Shown here: positions 1 through 11,280 of the stretch, piece after piece | How the letters are laid out: each line of letters starts with the position of its first letter | Position numbering within the stretch: the first letter of the stretch is position 1 | NCBI GenBank assembly: GCA_027475525.1 | Contig: JAMWFC010000067.1 | Location: 558,001 to 622,000 of the forward strand | Length of the DNA: 64,000 nt | Source: Macrolepiota albuminosa | Taxonomy: Eukaryota > Basidiomycota > Agaricomycetes > Agaricales > Agaricaceae | Direction of reading: 5' to 3' | Notes under the pieces: model-generated | The model's database searches: none | What the model saw: only the letters and a program-made list of their open reading frames with translations | What the model was told of the DNA's origin: nothing | Made by a program: the position numbers and the translations under genes

Positions 1-863
1 AGGGTCGTTGATTGTGGGTTATTCGATGCTACTGTCGTACCCTGTGGCTGCTTACTCCCCTTCTTCCACCAGTCAGGGAATTGTCCCTCCATTCCACCAC
101 CTTTTCTAAAGCATTTCTCTTTCGGATGACCGGCTCTTTTGCAGTTATCACAAGTAACTTTTTCTTTGTCTCCTCGATGGTTCCCAGCCTGAGTTGATAG
201 TGCCTGTACCGACTTGGCTGGCGCTACCGCATTTGGTCCGTGCAGCAACAATGCGTGCGTGGTGAGTCTCACAATCACTTTGGCTGACGTATCTTCCGTT
301 AACAGTGCACCTGTTACCACTGCCCAAGAACTTGGCATCGATTTGATAATATATGTGCGGAAACGTTTGTCACCGATTCCTGCTCCCTGATCATTCGCCT
401 TGGCCCAAGCAGTACGCATAGCCCGGAAGTGCGCCTCGATGTTAGACCCGTCTACGTATTTGATAGCATTCAATTCTTCTTCAGCATGGATCAGTCCCAG
501 ATCGGACTTAGCATCGTGAATCGTGGTGAGTGATGCCCATGCCTCTGCTGCTGATCCCTCCATGTTTACTCCGGCTCCAACTGGTATAACGTTCAGGGTG
601 ATCATGCTGCGCGCATATGCATCGCGTTGGATCCATTCTTCGGCTGTTGGGTTCGATGCTCCCCACCACTTCGTTTCTACAATGTTCGGTTCATCCTCTT
701 TCTTCTCTTCGTCACTAACTGGGTTCGTGATTGTCCCGTTTATATATCCCAATAATCCTCGCCCACGCGTGGCTTCGGTTATGATTGTCTTAAATGCCGT
801 CCAATTTGTTCCATCAAATTTTTCATCCGTCGGTAATAAGAACAATGGTGGATTCTGTGCCAT
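1..863 (-). CDS. Copia-type Gag polyprotein, C-terminally cut by the window edge
   Basis: The reading frame is open from an ATG at 863 to the left edge (at least 287 codons) with no stop. The N-terminus (MAQNPPLFLLPTDEKFDGTN) and the body fit the UBN2 / gag-polypeptide family of Copia (Pseudoviridae) elements, which forms the virus-like particle around the RNA. Near codon 245 there is a CX2CX4HX4C zinc knuckle (CDNCKRAGHPKEKC), the RNA-binding nucleocapsid motif. A primer-binding site and a probable LTR lie just upstream (934-945 and from 946), so this is the 5' end of a minus-strand element whose protease, integrase and RT would lie left of the window. The frame carries no damage, so the element may be recent. 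Family assignment is from motif and layout, not from a search. Confidence 0.88.
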   Translation of the reverse strand, partial: MAQNPPLFLLPTDEKFDGTNWTAFKTIITEATRGRGLLGYINGTITNPVSDEEKKEDEPNIVETKWWGASNPTAEEWIQRDAYARSMITLNVIPVGAGVNMEGSAAEAWASLTTIHDAKSDLGLIHAEEELNAIKYVDGSNIEAHFRAMRTAWAKANDQGAGIGDKRFRTYIIKSMPSSWAVVTGALLTEDTSAKVIVRLTTHALLLHGPNAVAPAKSVQALSTQAGNHRGDKEKVTCDNCKRAGHPKEKCFRKGGGMEGQFPDWWKKGSKQPQGTTVASNNPQSTT

Positions 864-933
864 GGCGTCTATGTTTCAGTTTGGTTCAGTTTCTAATCTA
901 TTCGGTGAGTCGTTCTATATGTTGAGTTGGTCG

Positions 934-945
934 GGGCCCATAACC
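934..945 (-). other. Primer-binding site complementary to the anticodon arm of initiator tRNA-Met
   Basis: On the minus strand the 12 bases GGTTATGGGCCC directly follow the LTR end (AACA at 946-949). They are complementary to GGGCCCAUAACC, the anticodon arm of eukaryotic initiator tRNA-Met. Copia elements are known to prime reverse transcription from an internal part of this tRNA (half-tRNA priming) instead of its 3' end. The match and its position, about 70 bp before the gag ATG, support the Copia assignment. Confidence 0.75.
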
Positions 946-1175
946 TGTTTTACAGAGTTCAACTCAGTCGGTGTGATAACGACTGGTATTATATGCTACC
1001 TGTTTTACAGAGTTCAACTATGAGTACACTATCAGCTTCTTGTAATACTATCATGCAATAAGACAACATACCTCAGTCGGTGTGATAACGACTGAGGTAT
1101 GATTACGTTTCTCTTCGACTCAACTACTCTCTGGTCACGTGTTCGTGACGCGCTCACGATTCTATCTCGAACACA
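946..1175 (-). repeat. Probable 5' LTR of the Copia element (outer edge uncertain)
   Basis: The inner edge is set by the primer-binding site: read on the minus strand the LTR ends in AAAACA. Candidate outer ends starting with TGTT lie near 1,068 and 1,171, and the second copy of the LTR is outside the window, so the length is unknown. It contains a 22-bp direct repeat (942-963 and 997-1,018, period 55) and two copies of a CTCAGTCG...CGACTG hairpin core (964-985 and 1,072-1,096). Confidence 0.5.
1069..1099. repeat. Perfect hairpin in the Copia LTR
   Basis: TACCTCAGTCG and CGACTGAGGTA are perfect 11-nt arms around a 9-nt loop. The core and loop are repeated at 964-985 with the right arm less complete. 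A role in LTR transcription or RNA packaging is possible but is inference. Confidence 0.7.
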
Positions 1176-1318
1176 AAATATAACCAATGTTTCAGAATAA
1201 AGTTTGGACTTGACTTCCAATCTTGACTTCTGATCCCATCTCCTTCCCCATCCGATGGGCCCCCTATTTGCATGTTGTAAGCTTCATGCTTACACTCACC
1301 TATTCTCCAAAAATTTCA

Positions 1319-4300
1319 TTATCTCCCTACCAACGCCTCCAATGTTTCCCACTCGTCGAGGGCCACCGTGTCCTTTATTTCTCTACCACTTTTCCATTTA
1401 TTGTGGTCGGGACTATAACTCCTCCAACGGACCAGATACTGAACTCCCTGACCTCATCTCCTTTCATCAATTATCTTGTCAATAAAATGTTCCTCTTGTC
1501 TCTCATCCGTCAGAATCGGACCCAGCATTTCAAGCTGTTGTGCGGGGAACAAATCATTTTCATTTGCGTGGTGAGGCAAAAGCAAGCTCGAATGAAAACA
1601 ATTATGAATTTTCATTGAAGATGGAAGGTCAAGTGCATATTCGGAAGAGCTGGGGAAAGCCTCGGTGATGACAAAAGGCCTGTCCTGTCATGGCATGAAT
1701 TTAGCCACCTGACCATCCTGTTTCTGAACGTATTCCCAATGACAATTAATCGTTGATAGTATGACCTTATCCCCAACCTTGTATTCTACTTCAGGGGAAT
1801 GATGTGAATTCGCTTGATGTGCCTGATTAATCTTTGCTGTTATTAAGTTATCCATAGCTTCAAGATAATTTGTCTCGATTTCTTGCAATACTTGAAGGGC
1901 AAGGTCTTTGGCCAGAGTATTAGTAGGTGGGGGTGGAAATAAAGGCAAGAGAACATGTGGCAAAAATCCAGACTTGAGTTGAAAAGGTGAAAATCCTGTC
2001 GAAGCATTCACTGTGTTCATAATGCCAAAACATATCCTTGATAGCGCCTTTATCCAGCCTATTTGCAAATGGTCAACGTGATAGCATATACATTGCACAA
2101 TAGTTTTGTTGGAGTGTTCGGATGCTCCATCAGTTTGAGGATGAAAGGCCGTTGACAATTTATGCTTAACTCCCAATAATTTCATGAGGGCTCACCAGAA
2201 ACTCAACATGAAAAGACTGTCCCTATCTGTAATAATTTTATAGAGCAGGCCGTTTTTGCAATACCAATCACGGAAAAAAATATGAGCAAACTCCTCCCCT
2301 GTTTGATCTGTTTTTGTTGGTAAAATCTGCAAATCAGCCCCTGCCTGACATGTCATTGAACAAAACTGGTCGAATCTCTCATCCCTAGGCAATGGTCCTA
2401 TGAAATCCAAGGTAACAGATCCGAATTGACACTCCAGAACAGGTAGCAGATGTAACGGTCCTGGTGGCTTCGTTGTCTTGTTTTTGTTACGTTGGCATTC
2501 CACACAAGCTGGGATGTATCCGTTGATGAGATCGCGATGCATATTAGGCCAGTAGTATGAATAGTGCAATGAAGCATATGTCTTGTCTGCTCTGAAATGA
2601 CCCAGTTCGTCGTGAGCCACTCTGAACAAGCTTTCTCTCAATCCTTTGTACTTTGGAATGACAAGCCTCTCTCCCACAAATAGTAAGCCATCCCAAAATC
2701 CAACGCCACTCGACAACATTCCTGCCTTTGTGTCCTTGATCAAACATCTTGTATAAGGATCAACATTATAACCCTCCCTAACGTCCTCCAATGTCGTCTC
2801 CTCTCCTTTTACCAATAACACTTCACCAACAACAACAGATCTATGTTCTGGCATCCTAGACAATGCATCGGTGACCGAGTTATCCTCACCTCTAATGTAG
2901 TTGATCTTGTAATTGTATTGCAAAAGGTATTCCATCCACCAAGCTTGTCTTTTAGACAGATTTTTTTGAGTCTCGAAATTTTTCAAGGTCTTATGATCCA
3001 TATAGACTTCAAAAAAGGAACCCAGTAAGTCACAATGCCATTTCCATAGAGCTCACACGATCACCAACAATTTGTGTTCATGAGTCGGATAATTCTTTTC
3101 TGTGGCTGTCAACTGACAAGAATCAAACACCACTAGGCGTGCTTGTTCCCAAGTCTCCCCAAAAGACAAAACTGCCCCTGTCCTCTTCTTGCTCGCATCA
3201 CATGTAATGAAAATCTTGTTATTGCCAGGGTTTTTGTAGTCAATCGTCGTCAAACAATCCCAACCAATGACGAGGAACTTAATACCTTCGAATGCTGCTT
3301 GATGAGAGCTGGTCCAGGGAGCAAATTTTCCATTAAATTCTTTCCTGGTCAACAGCGTCAAAACCAACATATGTCCAGCCAGTGCTGAGAAAAAGGCAGC
3401 AACATAACAAACAAGGCCCAAGAACTGCTGAACATGTTTTGCTTTCCGAGGGACCAGCCACTGCAATATCTTCTCTACTTTTGAATGGTCTGCCTCAAGT
3501 CCCCTTTCCAATATGTGGTGACTGAGAAAATCAATTTCTGTACAAAACAAGTCACTCTTCTTCATAGAGCAGAATAGCCTAGCCTCCCTTAGAGCCTCTA
3601 AGACCTTTATAACATTCTTCTCATGTTCTTCTATCGATGAGGACTAAATAATAATATCGTCAAGATAAACATGACAAATCTTCCCTATGTATTTATGCAG
3701 GGCGAGCATGACACGGCATTGCTGAGTTGCAGGTGCATTGTGAAGGCCCATGGGCATAACAACTCATTCCCACAAGCCGAATGGAGTCAGGGTTGCCATA
3801 TACTTTATGTCATCCAGATGCATTAAGGTCTGGAAAAAAGCATCCGTCAAATTAATTTTACCCCACACACGTGTGCCAGGCTTCATGCAGTCCGCCAGAA
3901 TGTTGTCTATCCTCAGCAGGGGAAAATTGTCTGGAATTGTACTTGCATTCAGTCTACAATAATCATTGACCCAACAAGGGGAAGCCATGGGATCTGCTTT
4001 TGGAATCACAAACGAAGGACTTGCAAACTGCAATGAAGATGGTTGGATTCGACCAGCAGCGACATGCTTGTCAATCAAGGCCTTCCAGCTGTCACGATAT
4101 TTATGTGGGCACAAATAGAATCTTGCAACCGTGATCTTGGCAAGTGGTTTCACCCAAATCCTGTGATACACACTGTCTGGTAACTCATCGGCATGAGGAA
4201 TACCAGCAGGAAAAAGATTTTTGAAATGTTGTTTCATCTTTATGTCCATCCTCTTCAATTTGTCCTTTAAGGCAAGCTCCTCAATCCTCTTCCTAACCAG

Positions 4301-5322
4301 ACCTAACAAACACGGTTTGCCCATACTTGCAGTCTTTTCTGCTTGCGCGAACTTCTCCGATTGTTGTGCAAACAATGCACTCAACTCGAAATAGACAAGC
4401 TTCCTCGAAGCCTCCATGTTCTTCCTTCTCTGACGAATCCACTCATTCTCAATCTGTTCCCTCTTCTTTGCCTCCTTTCTCTGAATGTGTGGCTCAACCA
4501 TGACCTTCTCACACTGAGCAGGGCAAGAGGGATGCAAGAGGTCGAATCTCGTAAATTTATCCGTAATTGTACCGGCCTCAAGGTCGATAACTAATTTATT
4601 GCGTTCCAAAAAATCAAGTCCCAGAATCATCTCTGTGTGTAGATTCAGGCATACAATAAACACTTGGGAGCGTGATCTCCATTGCAAACAAGGTGATATA
4701 ATTACAAGTTTGACGTATTGCGATAGCATTCTTTCTGACCTGGAACCTTAAGAAGTGAAAACCCCCAATACTGACAAAGGCCTGTTCAATTTATGCGTCG
4801 GCAGTCCCAATGTCTTCACTAACGTCAAAGAAATCAATGCTGGTGGGGATCCCATATCAATAAGTGTGCTTGGAACAGAAACGGAAGCAATAGAGAGACC
4901 CGAGACAAGGCAAGGGTAAGTGATGTGCCAAGAAATAGTGTACTCAGAACCTGCATCACTACTGTCTTCGTCCAAATCTGACCCCTCAAACACAGCCGCA
5001 ACCATGATGGATGTAGCCGCTCTCTTTCCCTTCCCTGCCTCCTCCTTTCCCTGGAACTCCTTCTTAGCCGCTTCTGCAAACACCGTCGTTAACTTCCGTG
5101 TACTATACTCTACCAAGGTCAATGCCTTCTCCTTGTCAGGACATTTCCTTGCACAATGATTGACATAAAGGTGGCAGCACTGATAACCCCCCTGGTGCTC
5201 ATCTAACAACCCTCTCTCCTCTGTAGTGAGTGGATACACATACGTTGATGACGCCAACTGTGGTTGGATGCGCTGGACGTATACGCAGTACAACGCCGTC
5301 TCCAGCGCTTGGCGTGCGTAGG
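1319..5322 (-). pseudogene. Ty3/Gypsy chromovirus gag-pol, decayed
   Basis: In order on the minus strand: a degenerate CCHC knuckle (about 5,160) and a protease with a changed active site (LIDMGS, about 4,860); the end of the protease and the N-terminal half of RT (4,729-3,764); the RT palm with VYLDD (about 3,670) followed by a stop; RNase H (3,565-3,053); the integrase HHCC zinc finger (H..H, CVEC) and catalytic core (3,001-2,192); the integrase C-terminal part (2,185-1,688); and a chromodomain-like end ending at 1,319 (QYLVRWRSYSPDHNKWKSG) with one TGA before it. Stops at 4,746, 3,762, 3,646, 3,050, 2,190 and about 1,470 mostly look like W-to-stop or R-to-TGA transitions. The element would have encoded particle protein, protease, RT-RNase H and integrase. 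It cannot be autonomous now. The 5' end runs into the repeat and gap at 5,246-5,422. Confidence 0.85.
5246..5322 (+). repeat. Repeat family B, copy 1, cut by the assembly gap
   Basis: It begins TGATGACGCCAACTGTGG and matches the starts of the copies at 10,202 and 13,629. This copy keeps CpG sites (GCGCTGGACG) where the other two have TG or CA, so it is the least mutated. It runs into the N gap. Confidence 0.7.
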
Positions 5323-5422
5323 NNNNNNNNNNNNNNNNNNNNNNNNNNNNNNNNNNNNNNNNNNNNNNNNNNNNNNNNNNNNNNNNNNNNNNNNNNNNNN
5401 NNNNNNNNNNNNNNNNNNNNNN
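5323..5422. other. Assembly gap of exactly 100 N
   Basis: A run of 100 N bases is the usual placeholder for a gap of unknown size. It lies inside repeat family B on the left and an LTR fragment on the right, consistent with repeat-driven assembly failure. Confidence 0.99.
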
Positions 5423-5500
5423 AAATAAGGAAGTGAATGAAAGGAGAGTGAAGAAATAAGGAGTGAAAGAAGAAAGGAATGAGGGGTCCCCTGACAGTTG
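5423..5500 (-). repeat. 5' end of an LTR of family C, inverted
   Basis: Read on the minus strand this is TGTCAGGGGACCCCTCATTC followed by a CT-rich stretch. It matches the beginning of the LTR at 14,544-14,630 on the plus strand. Confidence 0.7.
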
Positions 5501-8500
5501 TTCTCCGTATCATTTAGCAGATACTGAGGCAATTTTATTTGCTGTCTATCTAGTTTCACAGATATGGCTTAATAGAAATAATACATGGTTTCTAACAGTT
5601 CACAGCCAAATCTGCACCAAGATGAACTTGCTTTGGTTAAGGTGAGTAGATAAGATATCCTGGGAGTCCAATTGGGCACTCTGAGCATATAGTTGGATAA
5701 CTGTGAAATAAGCATATGAAGATCGCTTGTAGAGAAAGGAAGGCAGATGGCATGGATTGTATAGGTCAGGAGCAATAAGGAGCTTTAACCAAATGGAATA
5801 AGTGTTAAAAAATTGTTGAGCATTAGTGTCAATGATAATACATTATAAGTCACCCTCTATGAAACCCTTTAACTGTGAGAAAATGCAGAATGGTTGAAGG
5901 GTAAATAACAGTCTGAGGAAGACAGGTGGAAATTCAATAACAAGTGTGCATGCAAGGCCAAAAAGTCTGCAGCTCTATTCAGTTGAGTGGATAGAAAAAC
6001 ATCATGTGTATGGGCTTTGACATGAGAAATGTGTATCTGGGACTGCTAGTGTGAAAGAATATCTCTAAGCCAGTGGTGAAAGGCAGTAGTGGCATCTGAT
6101 GAAGTCATTGACCACCTTATAAAAAGTAGGTAGTCTGAATTACCACAAGTAAGGAATTTTATGGAAGAGTTGAGTGGAGGAGGGAGAGGATGAGAAAAAA
6201 ATGGTGGGCAGTATACAAGAATTATATAAACATGCCCAATTATTAAAAGTTATGTTGGCCATAGATTGAAAAAGAAGAGAGGCATAAGTAAGATTATGCT
6301 GAATGTTATTTATTGCTGCTACAGAATTTAGTAAGGCAACTGATAGGAGGCCCAAACCATATAAAAAGGATGGTAGAGTAAGGATTGAAGACTGAAATTG
6401 GAATGGAAAGCTAAGATATAACTAAATCTTTTTTGTGCAATTAGATAATCCAATTTTTCCATATTGGTGGGAAATATTGGCTGCATTATAAGGATTTTTG
6501 AAAAATGGTTTTGGAAAAGAATCCAGGCTAACACAGCTATAGAAAAGGGCTTTCTTGAGTAGGCAAAAGAGAAGGAGATGAGGCTTTTTAGATGGAGAAA
6601 CTGCAGATCTAGGCAATTTATTGAAATCTAAGGAAGGTAACATGATCTCCTATGATCCTAACAGGGTTCCAAATTGTAATGTTACTTGAAGAGTCATTTG
6701 ACACCAATGAAACCAATGCAGAGGATTGACCTGAAGATGTTAGATTTGTATTTAAAATATAAAGAATAGTCTTCTCCCATGCTATCTTCTAGCCATGGAA
6801 GGTTTGAAACATCTATTTAACAAAGGTTTGTCCATAAGCTTGCAAATAATAAGGAATTGTCCATGGCTTTGAGCATTGACTAGCCATGCAAAAGATAAGT
6901 TAGCAAGGAGGTTACTGCATGTGATACCTTTGTAACTTGACAACAAAGTAGGGGGCCCTTTCTTATATATTGTGGTTATATAGATAGGTTTTATTGAATC
7001 CGAAAGATAAGAAGAAGAGAAAATATAATTCAGCAGAACTTGTACTCTAGCAAAGGCAAAACCAGAGAGGTGTTGAAGTCATTATTTCTTCTATCCATCT
7101 GGTCCTGGAGCTGGTCTCTGGTTGCTCTTTTTGAGAAGAAGTCTTGTATTTTCTAAGTTGAGGAGTTTAGGCCATATGACCAAATTTCCACTGAAAAGCC
7201 ATGAAAAGAAAGCCAATCAGAACAGATCTTTATTGACTTTTTCAGCCAAAAACAATATTAATTGGCTTTCTTTCCACAGCTTTCTAGTAGAAATTTAGTC
7301 AGAACACTTATACAGTGGCTCAAAAAACTGTTCCAATGTTTCGTACTTTTTAAAAGATGATATTGGCATGAAGGATGGGAAGTACTTAAAATCCTGATTA
7401 AATCATGTAAAATACTATGGCATTGGAGCTACAAAAAAACCTAATCTTATGTAATTGAGATCAAAACTGATGGATTAATAGCCATTTTAAAATATTCACT
7501 CATTGGGACAGTTTTTTGAGCCACTGTACAAATTAATAAAATAAATTATTATTTCTTTATATACATTTTCTTTCCCCATCTTAAGATCACTAAAGAGTTG
7601 TGTAATTGACAATGATATGATCAGTGGCAAAGAAGAGAACAAAGGAGGAAAAAGAGGTTTTGTAAAATGATTATAAGAATAGAGTTTGTAGTTGTACCAT
7701 GTCATTGATTTAGCCATTCTTTGAGAACTCACTTTTATTCATGGCATCTTACTCTTGAGAGATGTTTACAAAGTTACTTCAAAATAGTTAGCATGATTTT
7801 ATCTGAAAGGTCTTGAGAGAAAAAGTTTTGAAAAGCTCTCCAGATTGTTATAACCCATGGTTTAGAGAAAAAGAGGGTTTTATATTTTAGAACTAATATT
7901 AGTTGGTTAACATGGTGAGTGGCCTCTATGATATGTCTAATTTTCAGACTGGTAATTTTTATTGATTCGACTAAGACCAATGAATATGGAAACTGGAAAG
8001 AATAGAAGACTGCAAATTGTAAAATGTCAAAAAAAGATAGATATAGCAAGTCAAAATCCTTGTTTGAGTGCAAGTTAGATGGAAGGCCCTCTGGCCATCT
8101 TCCCCAAAGCAGAGTGTCAACTTGCATTTAAAATTCAGCTAGTCTGTGCCTCTTATGTTTTTAGAGAAAAAATAAATAAAACATGTATTGTGCTAAAAAG
8201 ATTGATGGTGGAATTTCCTGACTCTCTTATATAAGTAAGAAAAAGAGTTCTTTTACAAGGTCAAATGTCTTGAGTTCTCCTCTATAAAAATTATCAAATA
8301 AATAAGCCTGTATTGCATCAGTTGTTGGAAAATACTAAAAAAATAATGTGAGCTTGTTACTTTTACAAATATTTTTAAAAAAAAAATTATTGCATTTTAT
8401 TTTAAAATGTATTCATCCTTCTCAGTGCTTTTCTTTTACAAAATTTAGTGAAATAGCAAAAGCTATTATTGAAAGCTTTTGTTCTTAATATAAAGTATTA

Positions 8501-8689
8501 ATGTCTTGCAATATATTAAATATTTATTAATATATTATTTGCTTCTTATCAACCTGAACTATATTTCTTTCTAACTTTTATAAGTCAGTGTATTTGCTAT
8601 TAGAAATTGAATATAATACTAATATATTTGTATATATTTAACAACTTGCTTAAAAGTTCAAAAGCAAAGTAAATAAAAAAAATATGAGC
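5501..8689. other. AT-rich repeat graveyard without a recognisable gene
   Basis: No frame longer than about 120 codons survives and composition shifts to strongly AT-rich. I could not assign the sequence to a transposon class, apart from the MITE at 7,313-7,526. The frames at 7,774-8,127 (-) and 8,971 onward (+) look like eroded coding DNA, and only the second was identified (Helitron). The rest is probably old transposon DNA heavily converted from C to T and G to A. Confidence 0.6.
7313..7526. mobile_element. MITE of the Tc1/mariner type with TA target duplication
   Basis: The element is 214 bp. It starts CAGTGGCTCAAAAAACTGTT and ends with the inverse; the 26-bp terminal inverted repeats (7,313-7,338 and 7,501-7,526) differ at one position. 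It is flanked by TA on both sides (7,311-7,312 and 7,527-7,528), as expected for Tc1/mariner transposition. The interior has no coding capacity, so it depended on a transposase elsewhere. Unlike its neighbours its termini are well preserved, suggesting insertion after most of the surrounding decay. Confidence 0.85.
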
Positions 8690-10201
8690 AAAATCTTTAA
8701 AAACAAGTTACAATCAGTATGAATGCAAAACATCGAAGTGAAATTGTTTTTTCATGGCCAACTATTTCTTCTGATAATCATATTATAAATTCTGCATATA
8801 AATATTGTAAAGCAAATTAGACTATTCCTCTTATTTGTACTGTATATGCTCATTAATAAAATAAGTTAATTATTCATTCTATATTAATTGATATCAGTAG
8901 TGATTTTTATAATCTTAATTTATTTGTTTTAAAATTTTCTAATATTTATTTTAATAATAATTTTATATATTTGCCTCAAAATTATGCTAGGTTGATGTTA
9001 GATATTTATAATATTAAATTATGTTCAAATTTGACTGAAATTTGCAATGACTGTTATTCTAAATTGCAAAAGAAGCAGATTGTAAAAATTTCTTTAGCAA
9101 ACAAGTTATATTGTAGAAATTTACTACAAGAATTTGCAGATCTAATATGGGTTAAAAAAATAATATGTGCTATATTTATTAATTATTATATTTTAAGCAA
9201 CATTAAGTTTTTTATAGTAATACTTGTATATACATGACATGAATATTATTTCAACTGCTTCAGTTTTTCTCAAACTCCTGATTATATCAGTGGATTATTA
9301 TTTGTTATATTGATTAAATCAGATCAGTATAAAGATAAAGCAATGAAAAATATGTTTTAAGTTTGCAAATAAAAAATTTAAAACTTTTTTATTCAGTTAA
9401 ATAATGTTGCTAAAAATTCCTTATATTAGAATATTAAATGGAATTATAGATTTATATCTAAAAGATGCTGTGCTTTCAGGACTGAAGAATAGACTTCTAT
9501 ATAATACAGAACTTTTTGTTAAAAAAACTTTCAAAGAAGAGATAGCTGATTTATCAGACCATTATACATTAGAAATATGCAAATCTAACACAAATAATAA
9601 AGCTACTGTTTTTTTAGAATATATGGAGATTTCAGATCCTGAAAGTATGAAAATCCAAAGTTCTTTTTTGACTGCATCGGCTTTGCAATCTCTTGTATCA
9701 AATCTCTTGTATCAAATAATAATAAATTTAATAATAAATAATCTGATTTTATAATATATAACGAACATAATAAAATTAATAAATATAATAATCCAGTTTT
9801 ATTTTTTAATATGTTTCTAACTTTATTTTCTTATAAATATAGTGGTTTTGATGATCCTAGTTGACCAATATCATTTAGTATGCAACTTTATATAAATTAT
9901 CCTATAGATCTAGTAGATTATGTTTTTGTTATCATTATTCTTTTACATTTATAGCTTTAAATATAATGCAGCACAGAACTGCTCATTTTTATATAAGTTA
10001 AGCTCATGGTTTAAAGCTATTGCAGAAAAATTAACATCAATCTCTTCTGAAACTCTTCTTTTTGTAGCAAATCAATAAGAAAAAGATTGTAATTATCAAT
10101 CATTTTCAGATGAGGAAAAACAAGTATTTACTCTTTTTAAAAAAGTTAATACTATTGCTTCTTATATGTCTAGTACTCAAGCATCAAAAATAAGACATTA
10201 G
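8690..10201 (+). pseudogene. Helitron Rep/helicase N-terminal region, heavily decayed
   Basis: Broken plus-strand frames resemble the N-terminal part of fungal Helitron proteins (the DUF6570-like segment followed by the Helitron helicase-like N domain). Recognisable pieces are ICNDCYSKLQKKQI with LANKLY..NLLQEFADLIWV (about 9,030-9,170), a SDPESMKI...FTASAL-like piece (about 9,630-9,700), YNNPVLFFNMF with GFDDPS (about 9,785-9,865) and SSTQASKIR (about 10,170). Many stops and frame changes interrupt it, and the DNA is strongly AT-rich. It breaks off exactly where repeat family B starts (10,202), so the repeat probably inserted into it. The HUH nuclease and helicase motifs are not present. Assignment rests on remembered family motifs. 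Confidence 0.7.
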
Positions 10202-10895
10202 TAATAATGCCAACCATGATTGAATGTGCTAGACATTATACAGTACAATGCTGTCTCTAGTGTCTGACGTACATAGAATGTAAGGAGTTTTGACAGAGTC
10301 CTGGTATGCTTAAGCAAATGTGATAGGATAATGCACTAGATAATAGTGCCTTTGATGCTATCTAGCAAACTGTAAGTGCTGTAGCTTAGGCAAAGATATT
10401 GTAAAGAGAAAGAATAGCACAATAAAATATACCTATAAATGGCACCACAAATGACAAAGATGATAAAGACAATGCTAGCGCTTAACTTAGTAACAAAGTC
10501 AGATCAAACTAAAATGCTAAGAGTAACTAAATGTTTAATAAATTATGATTCATTGTTATTTATATGTAAAGTAGCTATTTTATATACTATGCACTATTGT
10601 ATTTTTAAAATGAGTCTATTTGCAACATTATCAAGTAGCATCTTGCCTCATAGTTACAGCTAACAGCAACTTGTCAATGGCAACCAATAGTATAATAGCT
10701 CATTGGCCAAGACACCTTTAAACTAACTTAGAATTATATGAGTCTGCTTATTTTTTAATATAAATCTGATTGGCCAGGCTACTTCAAAGTATGATTGAAA
10801 AATCCTCAACAGATGCTATAAGCGCTAATATTGGTGCTAAACATTGTATTACTTTCTGATAAGTTAAAATGTTGAGCTTCAGTATATTCAGTCCT
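10202..10895 (+). repeat. Repeat family B, copy 2 (AT-shifted)
   Basis: It can be aligned by eye along its whole length with 13,629-14,350, sharing the start (TAATAATGCCAAC here, TGATGATGCCAAC there), GCGCTAAT near the end and AGTATAT at the end. Most differences are C/G there and T/A here, the pattern of directed hypermutation. The copy interrupts the Helitron. It may be an LTR or another non-coding end; I could not settle which. Confidence 0.75.
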
Positions 10896-11280
10896 ATTGT
10901 CATTGATTCTTTATTCTTCTGATTGAGGTGCCTTGACAAATAGCAGTGCCTAAGGCTAAGCTTTTTTAAAATTAATCAGGATTGGATTAGAGTCATCTCT
11001 CTATTGTTATGCTAGCATTATGAGTTCTGAGCCTGCTGAGTCCTCAAAGTCAATATATAGTGGATGCTGAATATCTGATAAATAGTGGTTGAGACTAGTA
11101 AAGAAATACAAATCTAGTAGAAGATGCCAGCATATGAAGACAATCAGCAGGCTGTCAGCACTCTTCTAGATCTCAAAGACATCTAGGTATAGCAAATAGC
11201 TAGAGAAGAGATAATCTGATAAAGATAGACTTCTCTTTTTATATGGCAGGCAGACTCTGCCAATCAAGGATAGATAGGAT
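10896..11280 (+). other. Unassigned, possibly start of a retroelement internal region
   Basis: No open frame survives. The interval separates repeat family B from the first recognisable LINE sequence. It could be eroded LINE 5' sequence or the interior of a retrotransposon that follows an LTR. Nothing stronger can be said. Confidence 0.3.

Noticed and set aside
942..1018. An eighth member of the 77-bp duplication class
   Set aside because: The period is 55 bp and only 22 bp are identical; it is an LTR-internal repeat and not a perfect unit duplication.
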